A stretch of 64,000 nt of DNA, taken from positions 1 through 64,000 of the forward strand of contig JADJUE010000005.1 in the NCBI GenBank assembly GCA_016710785.1, given 5' to 3'. The translations under genes and the position numbers were made by a program. Shown piece after piece: positions 9,181 to 17,534 of the stretch. The notes under the pieces are model-generated. The model made no database searches and was not told the origin of the DNA. It worked only from the letters and a program-made list of their open reading frames with translations. This DNA comes from Candidatus Epilinea brevis. GTDB lineage: Bacteria; Chloroflexota; Anaerolineae; Epilineales; Epilineaceae. Every line of letters starts with the position of its first letter. Positions within the stretch are counted from its first letter, which is position 1.

Positions 9181-9321
9181 TACGGCCAACGCTACGTGCT
9201 AGTCTTCGAGATGGTCGGCCTGCGGGGTTCTGCCAAAGTCCGATCACTGTGGATCGTCCGAACAGGCGAAGATATTCCACGCCTGACAAGTTGCTACGTG
9301 CTCCTGAGGAGGCAGCGTTGA
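9181..9321 (+). pseudogene. C-terminal fragment of a DUF6883-like protein
   Basis: From 9181 the frame reads YGQRYVLVFEMVG ... VRSLWIVRTGEDIPRLTSCYVL, which matches the C-terminal strand pattern of DUF6883 proteins as I know them. The N-terminal half is missing: upstream of 9172 the sequence belongs to the duplicated AlbA_2/RecG-like segment. The frame stays open into this foreign DNA and could start at an ATG at 9091, but the first ~30 residues there are not DUF6883-like. Its stop (TGA 9319-9321) overlaps the start of the DUF4926 gene. DUF6883-DUF4926 neighbours recur in bacteria and have been suspected to be a toxin-immunity pair; that role is inference. Confidence 0.6.
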
Positions 9322-9539
9322 TGATGAGTAGCATCCGACTCCTCGATGTCGTCGCCTTGTGCGATGAATGGCCGGAGCAGGGGCTAAGGCGCGGTCAGGT
9401 AGGAACGGTGGTAGCGCTGCTAGCGCCCGGTGTCTTCGAGGTGGAGTTCAGCGATGATGACGGCTGCACCCTCGCCCTGCTGGCGGTTCCCGCCGAGCGA
9501 CTGATGGTGCTGCACTACGATCTCGCCGATACGGCTTGA
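9321..9539 (+). CDS. DUF4926-family small protein
   Basis: This 72-residue protein starts MMSSIRLLDVVALCDEWPEQ and has the DUF4926 pattern LRRGQVGTVVALL ... FEVEFSDDDGCTLALLAVPAERL. It is probably a small SH3-like beta-barrel. A good ribosome site, gaggagg at 9306-9312, supports the start at 9321. The start overlaps the upstream TGA (TGATG), so translation was coupled to the now truncated DUF6883 frame. If the pair is a toxin-immunity system, this would be the immunity partner left alone after the toxin lost its head. The family's biochemical function is not established. Confidence 0.75.
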   Translation: MMSSIRLLDVVALCDEWPEQGLRRGQVGTVVALLAPGVFEVEFSDDDGCTLALLAVPAERLMVLHYDLADTA

Positions 9540-9626
9540 GGCACGCCGCCCCCCACCGCCCCGGCCACGGCGGCTCGCTCCGCTCGCTCCAGCGAGCCAG
9601 AGCTTCCAGAGCCCCCGAGGCCAGAG

Positions 9627-10571
9627 TCAAGGAACAGGGGCAGCCATAACCACCCGAAACCCGACGAGCCAGTAACGGGTGTCCGAGTGAACGTCGTAGC
9701 GGGACGAAGCGCGCACAGGGACAGGGGAGTAGTACCACGACCCGCCCCGCAACACCCGCGGCCGATCGTTCGTCAGGTCCGAGGCGTTCTGGGCCTCAAC
9801 CTCCGTGAGCGCCCACTCCCACACGTTCCCCGCCATGTCTTGAGCCCCGTAGGGTGACGCGCCTTGAGGGTACGATCCCACCGCGGTGGTCGGCCCACCA
9901 TAGGCCGTCCCTGTGGCTCCTCCCCACTCAGCGACATGGGCGAAGCCCTTCTTGTAACGGTTCCCCCACGGATATTCGCGCCCGTCCGTGCCCCGAGCCG
10001 CCTTCTCCCATTCCGCTTCCGTCGGCAGGCGGATCTCCTCCCCGGCTTGCAGATCCCCGGCAGCCCGCAGCCTGGCCGTCAGCCAGCGCGTGAAGGCCAC
10101 CGCTTCGTACCAACTCACCGATTCCACCGGCAGATCGGCGCCGGGCCAATTCGGCTCGCCTGGCTGCTCATCACGATAGGCCAGCTTCGTCGGTTCGTTC
10201 CACCAGTCAGCGTTGCCGTATCCGTCCGCCGCGTTCGTGAAGGCCTGCCATTGGGCCTGGGTCGTCTCGTACTTGCTGATCTTGAAGGCCGGCAGGGTCA
10301 CGGTGCGTCTGGCCAACGCTCCATGCGACGGGTCGTCGCTGCCCATGATGAACGGCCCGGCCGGTACATCAACCCAGGCGATGTCCGGCAGGCCGTCCTG
10401 GCGCAGGCCCTTGCCGACGTCCTTCGGCCCGAAGCGGACCACAGAGGCCCATCGCGCGCCGAGCACGACCAGGGCCAGGCCGAGCACCAGCAAGAGGGCC
10501 CGAACCTTCCGCCGCGTGGCAGTGGCTTCATCGATCGGGACCACTGGCTGTCCATCCGGTGATCGGTCCAT
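9627..10571 (-). CDS. SUMF1-like (FGE-sulfatase fold) membrane-anchored protein
   Basis: This is the third copy of the family in the window: 314 residues with the same start (MDRSPDGQPVVPIDEATATRRK), one membrane segment at ~22-45, and an extracytoplasmic SUMF1 domain. It has PAGPFIMGSDDPSHG, VSWYEAVAFTRWLTA, LPTEAEWEKAARGTDGREY, AGNVWEWALTE, RVLRGGSWYY and VGFRVVMAAPVP. As in the copy at 2794, no catalytic cysteine pair follows RGGSW. Identity with the other copies is high throughout and extends into the 3' flank (gaggccagagtcaaggaaca). Dispersed duplicates of one gene between unrelated genes suggest spread by recombination. The extracytoplasmic ligand or substrate is unknown. Confidence 0.82.
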   Translation of the reverse strand: MDRSPDGQPVVPIDEATATRRKVRALLLVLGLALVVLGARWASVVRFGPKDVGKGLRQDGLPDIAWVDVPAGPFIMGSDDPSHGALARRTVTLPAFKISKYETTQAQWQAFTNAADGYGNADWWNEPTKLAYRDEQPGEPNWPGADLPVESVSWYEAVAFTRWLTARLRAAGDLQAGEEIRLPTEAEWEKAARGTDGREYPWGNRYKKGFAHVAEWGGATGTAYGGPTTAVGSYPQGASPYGAQDMAGNVWEWALTEVEAQNASDLTNDRPRVLRGGSWYYSPVPVRASSRYDVHSDTRYWLVGFRVVMAAPVP

Positions 10572-10800
10572 CGTGGAATCATCCTCTGCACTGATGGCGA
10601 AAGACGCTGCGCTTTGGGGGCGCTATCTTTGCGGGATTGTAGCCCTCGGCACCGCTGGAGGGGGCCATCGGATTCACGCATCCCGGTCGCCGATACCACC
10701 CGATAGAACCACAATGGCCGCCCCCACGTGCGGGCACCACGCGACAATCCCTTGAGCCAGTCTGCTTCAGCGGACTTCGTCTTAAGAGCCCGCGACTTCA
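10572..10800. other. Non-coding stretch upstream of the SUMF1-like gene
   Basis: No convincing gene is seen. Near its right end the words gcccgcgacttcagtcgccgggg form a 6-bp hairpin (gcgact/agtcgc) that leads straight into the tandem repeat at 10801. Any promoter for the minus-strand SUMF1-like gene should lie here, but I cannot point to clear -35/-10 boxes. Confidence 0.4.
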
Positions 10801-10868
10801 GTCGCCGGGGCGCACGCTGGGCACACGTTACCCGGTCGCCGGGGCGCACGCTGGGCACACGTTACCCG
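10801..10868. repeat. Two perfect 34-bp tandem repeats
   Basis: The 34-bp unit begins gtcgccggggcgcacgctgg and ends gcacacgttacccg. It occurs at 10801-10834 and 10835-10868, followed by 7 more bases of a third copy (gtcgccg). The repeats are contiguous with no spacers, so this is not a CRISPR array. Confidence 0.9.
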
Positions 10869-10923
10869 GTCGCCGCGGCCGCCCCCCCATGACAGCACAC
10901 ACCGTTCGCCGACGGTGTCCTTC

Positions 10924-10997
10924 CGTAGGGGCGGGACCGCCGGGACCAAGGTAGTGGTGAAGGCGGAGCGCCAACGCGCGGCAGTCCCGCCCCTGCG
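10924..10997. repeat. Imperfect inverted repeat built on a GTAGGGGCGGGAC arm
   Basis: The left arm (cgtaggggcgggaccgcc, 10924-10941) and the right arm (ggcagtcccgcccctgcg, 10980-10997) pair with two mismatches around a ~38-nt centre. Related gtaggggc words occur at intergenic places near 21936 and 57616. It looks like a small non-coding dispersed element (MITE-like). Alternatively it forms a transcript-end hairpin for the leftward region. Confidence 0.5.
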
Positions 10998-11041
10998 AAA
11001 CCCACGGGGTCCGCACTTTCTAGCCCCCACCCCCATTTGCC

Positions 11042-11047
11042 CTACAA
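11042..11047 (+). promoter_or_regulatory. -10-like box (tacaat) suggesting a leaderless start
   Basis: The box tacaat ends 9 bases before the ATG at 11057, so transcription would begin at or next to the start codon. No Shine-Dalgarno sequence is present. A clear -35 box is not visible. A similar cacaat stands 7 bases before the GTG at 17535. Confidence 0.35.
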
Positions 11048-11056
11048 TCGCCCCCC

Positions 11057-13228
11057 ATGTCCAGCCCACCCCCCAGCCCACCCTCCAGCCCCCACCCCCG
11101 CGGCCCCTTCCTCCGCCGCCACGCCTTCGCCCTGGGCCTGACCGCCATCTTGCTGGTCGGTGCCCTGCTGCGCTTGTGGCGGCTGGGCGACGCACCCTTC
11201 GGCTTCCATACCGATGAGGGGCATTACGCCATGGACGCCTGGCGCATCGTCCAGGGCGCGCGGCCCATCTACCTGGAGCGGAACAACGGGCGGGAGCCGC
11301 TCTTCGTGTACCTCATGGCCGGCCTGTTCGCCCTGGCCGGCCCCAGCATCGTCACCGCTCGCCTGACCGCGGCCCTGGCCACCTTGGCCGCCGTGCTGAC
11401 CCAGGCCTTGTGGGTGAAGGAGTTGCCCCTGGCGCGGCCGCGGCGGGTGGCCTTGCTCAGCGCCGGCTTCCTCGCCGTCGGCTTCTGGCCCGTGGCCCAG
11501 GGCCGCTACGGGCTGCGTACCAGCCTGATGGCCGTGCCCATCAGCCTCATGCTCTGGGCCTGGTGGCGGGCGATCCGGCCGGCGGACAACTCGGCTGTCG
11601 CGGCCAGGAGGGACGCCACCACCGCCCCCCGCCCGCCGATGCGCCGCGACGTCGCCGCCCTTTGGGCCGGCGTCTTCCTGGCCGCCGGCGTCTACACCTA
11701 CCTCACCGGCCGCCTGCTGCCGGCCATCCTGTTGGCCTCCGCCCTGTGGGCCGTCTTGGTGGACCGCGACCGCAAGGTCTGGCGACCCCTGGCTCTGGCC
11801 CTGGGCCTGGCCGCCGTCCTGTCCCTGCCCCTGATCGTCTACTTCAGCCGGCATCCGGAGATGGTCAGCCACCGCACCGACCAGGTGTCCATCCTCAGTC
11901 CCGAGGTGAACGACGGGCATCCCGTACGGGCCTTCCTGGAGAACGGCTGGCATCTGGCGCAGATGCCCCTGCTGCGCGGCGACGGCTCCTGGTACCACAA
12001 CCTCAAGCGCCGCCCCGTCTTCAGCGAGCCGCCGGCGGCGTTGGCCTTCCTGGCCGGCCTGGCCGTGCTGGGCCTCATGCTGGCCGGCCGCCGCGGGGCC
12101 GCGGCCCGCGCCGCCGCCGTGCTGGTGGCAGCCACCGCCCTGGTGACCCTGGCCCCCTCCTGGCTCAGCCAGGGGGCGCCCAACTACGTGCGCCTGACCG
12201 GCTTATGGCCGCCGCTGTACCTGATTCCCGCCCTGGGCCTGGACGCTGTGGCGGCGGCGCTCGAGCGCCGCGGCGGATGGCTCCAGCGCCGCGGCGGATG
12301 GCTCCAGCGCCGCGGCGGAGCCCTCGGCCGCCTCATCGCGCCGGCCCTGCTCGCATCGACCCTGGCCTGGACCGGCTGGGCCACCTGGCGGGATTACTTC
12401 GGCGACTACGCCCCGCGCCAGGAGGTCTACGAGGCCTTCAACGGCGCCGCCGTCGAGCGCGGCGGCGCTGTCGCCCGGCAGGAGCGGCCCGTCTATGTGT
12501 CGCCGGCCCTGGCCCAGCAATCCGTCATCCAGTTCATGAACCTCCAGCCCGCCGTCTCGGGCAGCCCCGCCCTGGACCGCGGCCTCATCCTGCCCCCCCG
12601 GCCCTGGGCCACCGGCGCGCGCTACCTCTTCGACCCCGTGGAGGCCGCGAGCGCGGCGGCCTTCGCCACGCGCTGGCCGGAGGCCAGGCGGCAGGACATC
12701 CCGCTGGAGCGCTTTCCTTCACAGACCCCCAACCTGATCGCCTTCAGCCTCGACGAAGCCGGCCTTGAGGCCGTGTCGGCCGCCTTGTCGGCGCGGCCCT
12801 CCACCTTCGGCGGGCTGCTGCGCCTGGAGCGCTGGGGGCTGCCGCAGCGCCATTCCGCCCCTGGGCAGACGCTGCGCCTCAGGCTGCTCTGGAGCCTGGT
12901 GGCGCCCCATGACCTGGACCACAACTACTTCGTCCACGTCATCGCCGCCGACGGCCGCAGCGCCGCGCAGTTCGACGGCCCGCCCCTCGGCCTGCCCGGC
13001 GGCGGATCCAGCCACCCGACCAACCAATGGCGCGCCGGCGAGCGGGTGCTGGAGGAGATCGACCTCACCCTGGCCGCCGACGCGGCGCCCGGCGAGGCAC
13101 GCATCCTGCACGGCTGGTACGACTGGCGCACGGGAGCGCGCCTGGGCCTGCCCGGCAACCCCGAGGCGGCGGTGGAGCTGGGGCGCATCCAGATCGCTCC
13201 CCGGCCGGGTGCGGGCGCCGGCGGCTGA
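11057..13228 (+). CDS. GT-C/GT39-type membrane glycosyltransferase-like protein
   Basis: The 723-residue polytopic protein begins with a proline/serine-rich cytoplasmic tail. Its first membrane helix is at ~28-42, followed by the loop FGFHTDEGHYAMDAWRI, whose Asp-Glu pair matches the catalytic/metal motif of GT-C transferases (GT39/ArnT type). About ten further hydrophobic segments extend to ~residue 455, then comes a long soluble C-terminal domain (~460-723). The protein would move sugars from polyprenyl-phosphate donors on the outer face of the membrane. A 21-bp tandem repeat (12266-12307, RRGGWLQ twice) lies in a loop. It heads a co-directional set with 13386, 17535 and 19625 that suggests a cell-surface glycan or glycoprotein locus. 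The acceptor is unknown. Confidence 0.8.
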   Translation: MSSPPPSPPSSPHPRGPFLRRHAFALGLTAILLVGALLRLWRLGDAPFGFHTDEGHYAMDAWRIVQGARPIYLERNNGREPLFVYLMAGLFALAGPSIVTARLTAALATLAAVLTQALWVKELPLARPRRVALLSAGFLAVGFWPVAQGRYGLRTSLMAVPISLMLWAWWRAIRPADNSAVAARRDATTAPRPPMRRDVAALWAGVFLAAGVYTYLTGRLLPAILLASALWAVLVDRDRKVWRPLALALGLAAVLSLPLIVYFSRHPEMVSHRTDQVSILSPEVNDGHPVRAFLENGWHLAQMPLLRGDGSWYHNLKRRPVFSEPPAALAFLAGLAVLGLMLAGRRGAAARAAAVLVAATALVTLAPSWLSQGAPNYVRLTGLWPPLYLIPALGLDAVAAALERRGGWLQRRGGWLQRRGGALGRLIAPALLASTLAWTGWATWRDYFGDYAPRQEVYEAFNGAAVERGGAVARQERPVYVSPALAQQSVIQFMNLQPAVSGSPALDRGLILPPRPWATGARYLFDPVEAASAAAFATRWPEARRQDIPLERFPSQTPNLIAFSLDEAGLEAVSAALSARPSTFGGLLRLERWGLPQRHSAPGQTLRLRLLWSLVAPHDLDHNYFVHVIAADGRSAAQFDGPPLGLPGGGSSHPTNQWRAGERVLEEIDLTLAADAAPGEARILHGWYDWRTGARLGLPGNPEAAVELGRIQIAPRPGAGAGG

Positions 13229-13385
13229 CCTTCATCATTTCTTGATCGTCCGCCGATAAGCTCTCCCCTGCGCCCGGCCGTCCGCCGGGCCGCGCAATGC
13301 CAGCCCCTGCCGGACCGCATGCCCCCGGTCGACCGCTCCGCTTCGACCGCGCAGCGCCTGCACCCCATCCCAGGAGATAGGTCCC

Positions 13386-16300
13386 ATGATCCGCTCGTCC
13401 GGACTGCCCGCCCGCGGGCGCCTGGCCCGTTTCGCCCTGCTGCCCATCGCCCTCTTGACCCTCGCCTTGCTGCCGCCAGGGTCCACGGCCGCCGCTCGGA
13501 CGTCGGCCCTACCCGACGCCCCGGAGAAGGCCTCCGGACTCGCGTCCCCGGTCGCCATCCAAGGCCCCGCCCAGGCCGCCGAGCCCCAGCTGGAGGTGGA
13601 CCTCTACGGGGCCGGCCTGGCGCTGCGCACCCTGCCGGGCACGGCCGTCAAGGCGGAGCTCAGGCGCGGCGCGGAGGTGGTCGACAGCGCCGGCGGGGCG
13701 GCCGATGCCGCCGGCCTGGCCCGGCTGACCTGGGGCAGCTACCTGCTGGGGGACGGCCGGGCGGCCATCTCCCTGGGCGGCAGCCCCACCAGCATCCGCC
13801 CCGGCGACCAGCTGCGCATCCTGCGCCGCGGCGGCGCGCCCCTGATCGTCGACATCCCCCTGCTGACGGCGACCGTGGACGCGGGTGTCGACCGCATCAG
13901 CGGCCAGGGGCCTGCAGGTGTCACCCTGTCCTTCGCCCTGTCCGCCGGCGGCGGCGGCGCGCAGGCCTTCGAGGCCGTGGTCGACGCCGGCGGGCGGTAC
14001 CAGCTGGACCTCGCCGGCCGCCTGGACCTGCCGGACGAGGGCCTGAGCGGGCAGTTGACCTGGCTGAGCGGGGAGTCCTACCGCTTCAGGCTGGCCCTGA
14101 CCAACCTGGAGGCCGAGGCCGTCCTGGCCGCCGAGATGCTGCGCGGCCGGGCCATGCCCGGCCGGCGCGTCAGCGCCCAGGTGGAGCGATCGGGCGCCGC
14201 GGCGCGCGGCTTCGGCCCGGTCTTCGCCGACGCCGGCGGCGCCTGGCGCCTGCCTCTGGGCGGGGGCGACGGCCGGCTGGTCGTCGGCCCCGAGCCGCAG
14301 GAGCCGCCCCTCAGGCTACAGGCCGGCGACCGCCTGCGCCTGGCCGTGGCTGACCCCACCCGGGGCCTCACCCAGACCCTGGAGCTGGCCCTCCCCGACC
14401 TGTCCCTGTCCCTGGATGCCGGCCAGGCCCGCGCCCGCGGCCGGGCGCCGGCCGGCGCCGCCCTGGCGCTGCGCCTGCGCGACTCGCGCGGAGCGCTGCA
14501 GGAACTGCCGGCCGTCGCCGACGCCGCCGGCATGGTGGATGTCGACCTCGGCGCCGTCCCGAACCTGGGCCCCGGCTGGACAGCGCAGCTGGTATGGCGG
14601 GCGGCGCCGGGGCTGCGGGCGGGGGCCACGGCCGTGGTCCCCGTCCAGCGCCTGGACGTGGGCGGCGGCCAGGTCTGGGGCCTGGCCGCGCCGGGCACGG
14701 TGATCACGGCCACCCTCGGCGGACCCGGCGGCCAGGTGAAGGGCCGCGGCCAGGGCCGGGCCGACGACCAGGGCGCCTGGCGCGCCCGATTCGCCCCGCC
14801 CGGCGGACCGGGGCCCTTCTTCGGGCAGCTGGCGGCCCAGCCGGGCGACACGGTGACCCTGGAGAGCATCGCCGGCGATCCCCTCCTCCTGACGGTGCCG
14901 CCCCTGGACGCCGAGGCGGACCTGGCCACCGACCAGCTCAGCGGCCGCAGCGCGCCCGGCTTCCAGGTGAGCCTGCTGCCGGAGGCGCCCGGCGCCGCGC
15001 CCTTGGTGACCACCGCGGATGCCGAGGGCCGCTTCCGCTTCGACCTGGCCGGCAAGGTGGACCTGCGGCCAGGCCTGGGGCTGCGGCTGGAGGCCGCCGG
15101 TCGACCCGGCCAGGTCTTCGGCCGCGGCTGGGTGGCCCTGGCGGTGACGGTGGACCTGGGCGAGGGCGGCCTCTCCGGGCGCGCCACGCCGGGCACGCTC
15201 GTGGAGGCCCAGCTCCTGGACGGCGCGGGCGCCCTGGTGGCCTCGGTGCGCACCACCGCCCAGGACTTCAGCGGCCTGGACCTGCCGGCGGATCTGGTGG
15301 CCTCCCTGGGTCTGCTCAGCGGCCGTTTCAGCAGCGCCTTCGTCGATGTGGCCGGGCAGACGGTTCGCCCGCGCAGCGGCGACCGGCTGCGCCTGACGGC
15401 CGGCGACCAGGCGGTGGCGCTGGAGGTCACCGACCTGGACGGCGCGGCCTTCGTGGAGGACGACCTGGTGACCGGGCAGGCCGCGCCCGGCCAGAAGCTG
15501 CAGATCCAGCTGCGCCCTTACGGCGGCGCGCCCTTGACGGTCGCCGTGCAAGCCGACGCGCAGGGCCGCTTCCGCCACGACTTTCACGGCCAGGCAGACC
15601 TGGCCTACAACGACGCCGTGGGACTCTTCGCCGACCTGGGCGGCCATGCCCTGCGGCGCACCCTCAGCATTCCCGGCCTGACGGTGGACCTCAGCCGCGG
15701 CTGGGTCAGCGGCGCCGCCGCTCCGGGAGCCCGCCTGGGCCTGGATGTGCGCCGCCAGGGGCAGACCCTGCTGCAGCGGGCCCTGACCGCCGACGCCCGC
15801 GGCGGCTTCCAGCTGGAGCTGCCGGATGCCGTCACGCTTCGGGCGGGTGACCAGCTGGAGCTGCGGCAACTGGAGCCGGTGGGCGACGCCCTGCGGCTGA
15901 CCTTGCCGGAACTGACGGTGGACGCCGATCGGGCGCGCAACCGGATCAGCGGACGCGCGCCCCTGGGCGGCGACCTGACGGTGGCGGCCGGTTCCGCTCT
16001 GCAGGAGGACTTCGCCATCAGCCAGGACTGGCCGGCCATCCAGGCCGACGGTAGCTGGACGGCCGACCTGGTGCCTTCCTGGCCCTTGGAGCCAGGCACC
16101 CAGGTGCAGGCGCGCTACCGCCTGGCGACGGGGCATGTGGTTATCCGACGCGCCGTCGTGCCGCTGCTTCGTGCCGAGATGGGCGGACCCAACGCCTGCG
16201 GTCTCGGTGCGGTGCGCAGCGCGGTAGGGGCAGAGCTGCTGGCCTCCGACGGCCGCCGCCTGGCGCGCGGCGAGGGGCGCACGGACAGCCTGGGCCGCTT

Positions 16301-17456
16301 CCGGCTGAGCTTTGCCGACGCCGCCGGCGCCCTCCTGCGCAGCGCCGCGGGGCAGCGCATGACCGCCGAGATCGGCGGCGAGGCCCTGGCGGTAGAGCTG
16401 CCGGAGCTGACCTTGACCCCGGACTGGGAGCGGGGCCTGCTGCAGGGCCGCGGCCCGGCGCGCAGCACCGTCTTCCTGCAATGGCCGGCCCGCCGCTGCC
16501 TCGAGGGCCTCCAGCGGGGAGCCGGCTTCGTGGGCCTGATGGCCACCGAGACCGACGACGACGGCCGCTTCGCCACCGGTCTGCCTTCCCTGGCGGCCGG
16601 CCAGGGCTTCGACCTCTACGTCCCCTTGCCCAACGGCCACCAGGTGTTCCGCCAGATCTACCGCAGCCTGTTGCAGGTGTACATCGACTCGGACCGCGTG
16701 GCGGGAACGGCCAACAGCGCCGCGGCCTTGCGGGCCGACCTGCGGCGCGCCGGCGCCGCGACGGCGTCCGGCTCGGCCGTGGCGGACGGCGATGGCCGCT
16801 TCGGCGTCGGTCTGCAGGGCCCGGACGGCGCCTCGGCGCGCATCCAGGCCGGCGACGTGGTGACGGTGGATACGGATGGGCAGACGGCGACGGTCACGGT
16901 GCCGAACCTCGGCTTCGACTGGAGCCGCGGCGAGCCGGTGGCGGGCGAGGCCCCGGCGGGCACCATCGTGACCCTCGGCCTGCGCCTGGCCGACGGCCGG
17001 CGCCTGGACCTGCGCCGCGAGACGGACAGCACCGGCCGCTGGCGCTTCGCCGCCGCCGAGGTCCCACCGCGCGGCGGATGGACCTTGGACGACATCACGG
17101 CCATCCGTGCCACCGTGACGGTGGCCGGCGGCCACCAGGTGATCGCCCAGACCGACGGCTTCGAAGCTCCGGACCGGCCGGGCCCGGACCGGGACCCGAG
17201 CGCGGGCGGACGGCGGATCTTCCTGCCGCGGGCGGGGCAGCCGGTGGGGCGGGCGGGGCAGGTTGGGTCCGGGGCGGCGCCCGAGCGCCGGCTCCTCGAA
17301 TCCCCGGTGGCCCCCACCCGGCTCGAGGGCCCCGCCAACCTGGCATCAGCGGCAGACGACCCGCGTCGGCCGGACCTCCGGCAAGGCACCGACGGCCGCC
17401 GCTGGCTGCTCTTGCCCACCGGACCCCAGGACAGCGTGACGGGGGTTGATCCCTAG
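13386..17456 (+). CDS. Very long exported repeat protein, function unknown
   Basis: The 1356-residue protein has a signal peptide (~1-37: positively charged start, then RFALLPIALLTLALLPPG, cleavage near AAA). The rest is built of about a dozen repeats of ~95-110 residues, each with the pattern G-x-A-x-P-G-x-x-V ... G-x-[FW]-x-x-[DL] ... GD-x-[LV]-x-[LV] (for example SGRATPGTLVEAQLL, TGQAAPGQKLQIQL, SGAAAPGARLGLDV). These resemble carboxypeptidase-regulatory or Ig-like beta-sandwich modules. The tail carries an RRIFLPRAGQP segment after a proline-rich stretch. A good ribosome site (aggaga, 13372-13377) supports the ATG. It lies between glycosyltransferase-like genes and could be a surface layer or fibre protein that they decorate; that is inference. 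Confidence 0.8.
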   Translation: MIRSSGLPARGRLARFALLPIALLTLALLPPGSTAAARTSALPDAPEKASGLASPVAIQGPAQAAEPQLEVDLYGAGLALRTLPGTAVKAELRRGAEVVDSAGGAADAAGLARLTWGSYLLGDGRAAISLGGSPTSIRPGDQLRILRRGGAPLIVDIPLLTATVDAGVDRISGQGPAGVTLSFALSAGGGGAQAFEAVVDAGGRYQLDLAGRLDLPDEGLSGQLTWLSGESYRFRLALTNLEAEAVLAAEMLRGRAMPGRRVSAQVERSGAAARGFGPVFADAGGAWRLPLGGGDGRLVVGPEPQEPPLRLQAGDRLRLAVADPTRGLTQTLELALPDLSLSLDAGQARARGRAPAGAALALRLRDSRGALQELPAVADAAGMVDVDLGAVPNLGPGWTAQLVWRAAPGLRAGATAVVPVQRLDVGGGQVWGLAAPGTVITATLGGPGGQVKGRGQGRADDQGAWRARFAPPGGPGPFFGQLAAQPGDTVTLESIAGDPLLLTVPPLDAEADLATDQLSGRSAPGFQVSLLPEAPGAAPLVTTADAEGRFRFDLAGKVDLRPGLGLRLEAAGRPGQVFGRGWVALAVTVDLGEGGLSGRATPGTLVEAQLLDGAGALVASVRTTAQDFSGLDLPADLVASLGLLSGRFSSAFVDVAGQTVRPRSGDRLRLTAGDQAVALEVTDLDGAAFVEDDLVTGQAAPGQKLQIQLRPYGGAPLTVAVQADAQGRFRHDFHGQADLAYNDAVGLFADLGGHALRRTLSIPGLTVDLSRGWVSGAAAPGARLGLDVRRQGQTLLQRALTADARGGFQLELPDAVTLRAGDQLELRQLEPVGDALRLTLPELTVDADRARNRISGRAPLGGDLTVAAGSALQEDFAISQDWPAIQADGSWTADLVPSWPLEPGTQVQARYRLATGHVVIRRAVVPLLRAEMGGPNACGLGAVRSAVGAELLASDGRRLARGEGRTDSLGRFRLSFADAAGALLRSAAGQRMTAEIGGEALAVELPELTLTPDWERGLLQGRGPARSTVFLQWPARRCLEGLQRGAGFVGLMATETDDDGRFATGLPSLAAGQGFDLYVPLPNGHQVFRQIYRSLLQVYIDSDRVAGTANSAAALRADLRRAGAATASGSAVADGDGRFGVGLQGPDGASARIQAGDVVTVDTDGQTATVTVPNLGFDWSRGEPVAGEAPAGTIVTLGLRLADGRRLDLRRETDSTGRWRFAAAEVPPRGGWTLDDITAIRATVTVAGGHQVIAQTDGFEAPDRPGPDRDPSAGGRRIFLPRAGQPVGRAGQVGSGAAPERRLLESPVAPTRLEGPANLASAADDPRRPDLRQGTDGRRWLLLPTGPQDSVTGVDP

Positions 17457-17534
17457 GCGTCGTCGGCCGGGGGTTTGACTCGGCCGCTTCCCGCCGCTGG
17501 GCAAGGGGCGGTCGCCTGGTCCACAATAGCCCGC

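Noticed and set aside
10801..10868. CRISPR-like repeat pair
   Set aside because: The two 34-bp units are contiguous with no spacer, there are only two, and no cas gene is in the window.
14316..17135. A 939-codon open frame on the minus strand, opposite the 1356-residue repeat protein
   Set aside because: It is a GC-rich antisense frame. It has low-complexity composition (many Arg, Gly, Gln, Ala), no family match, and lies wholly within a gene with signal peptide, ribosome site and repeats on the plus strand.
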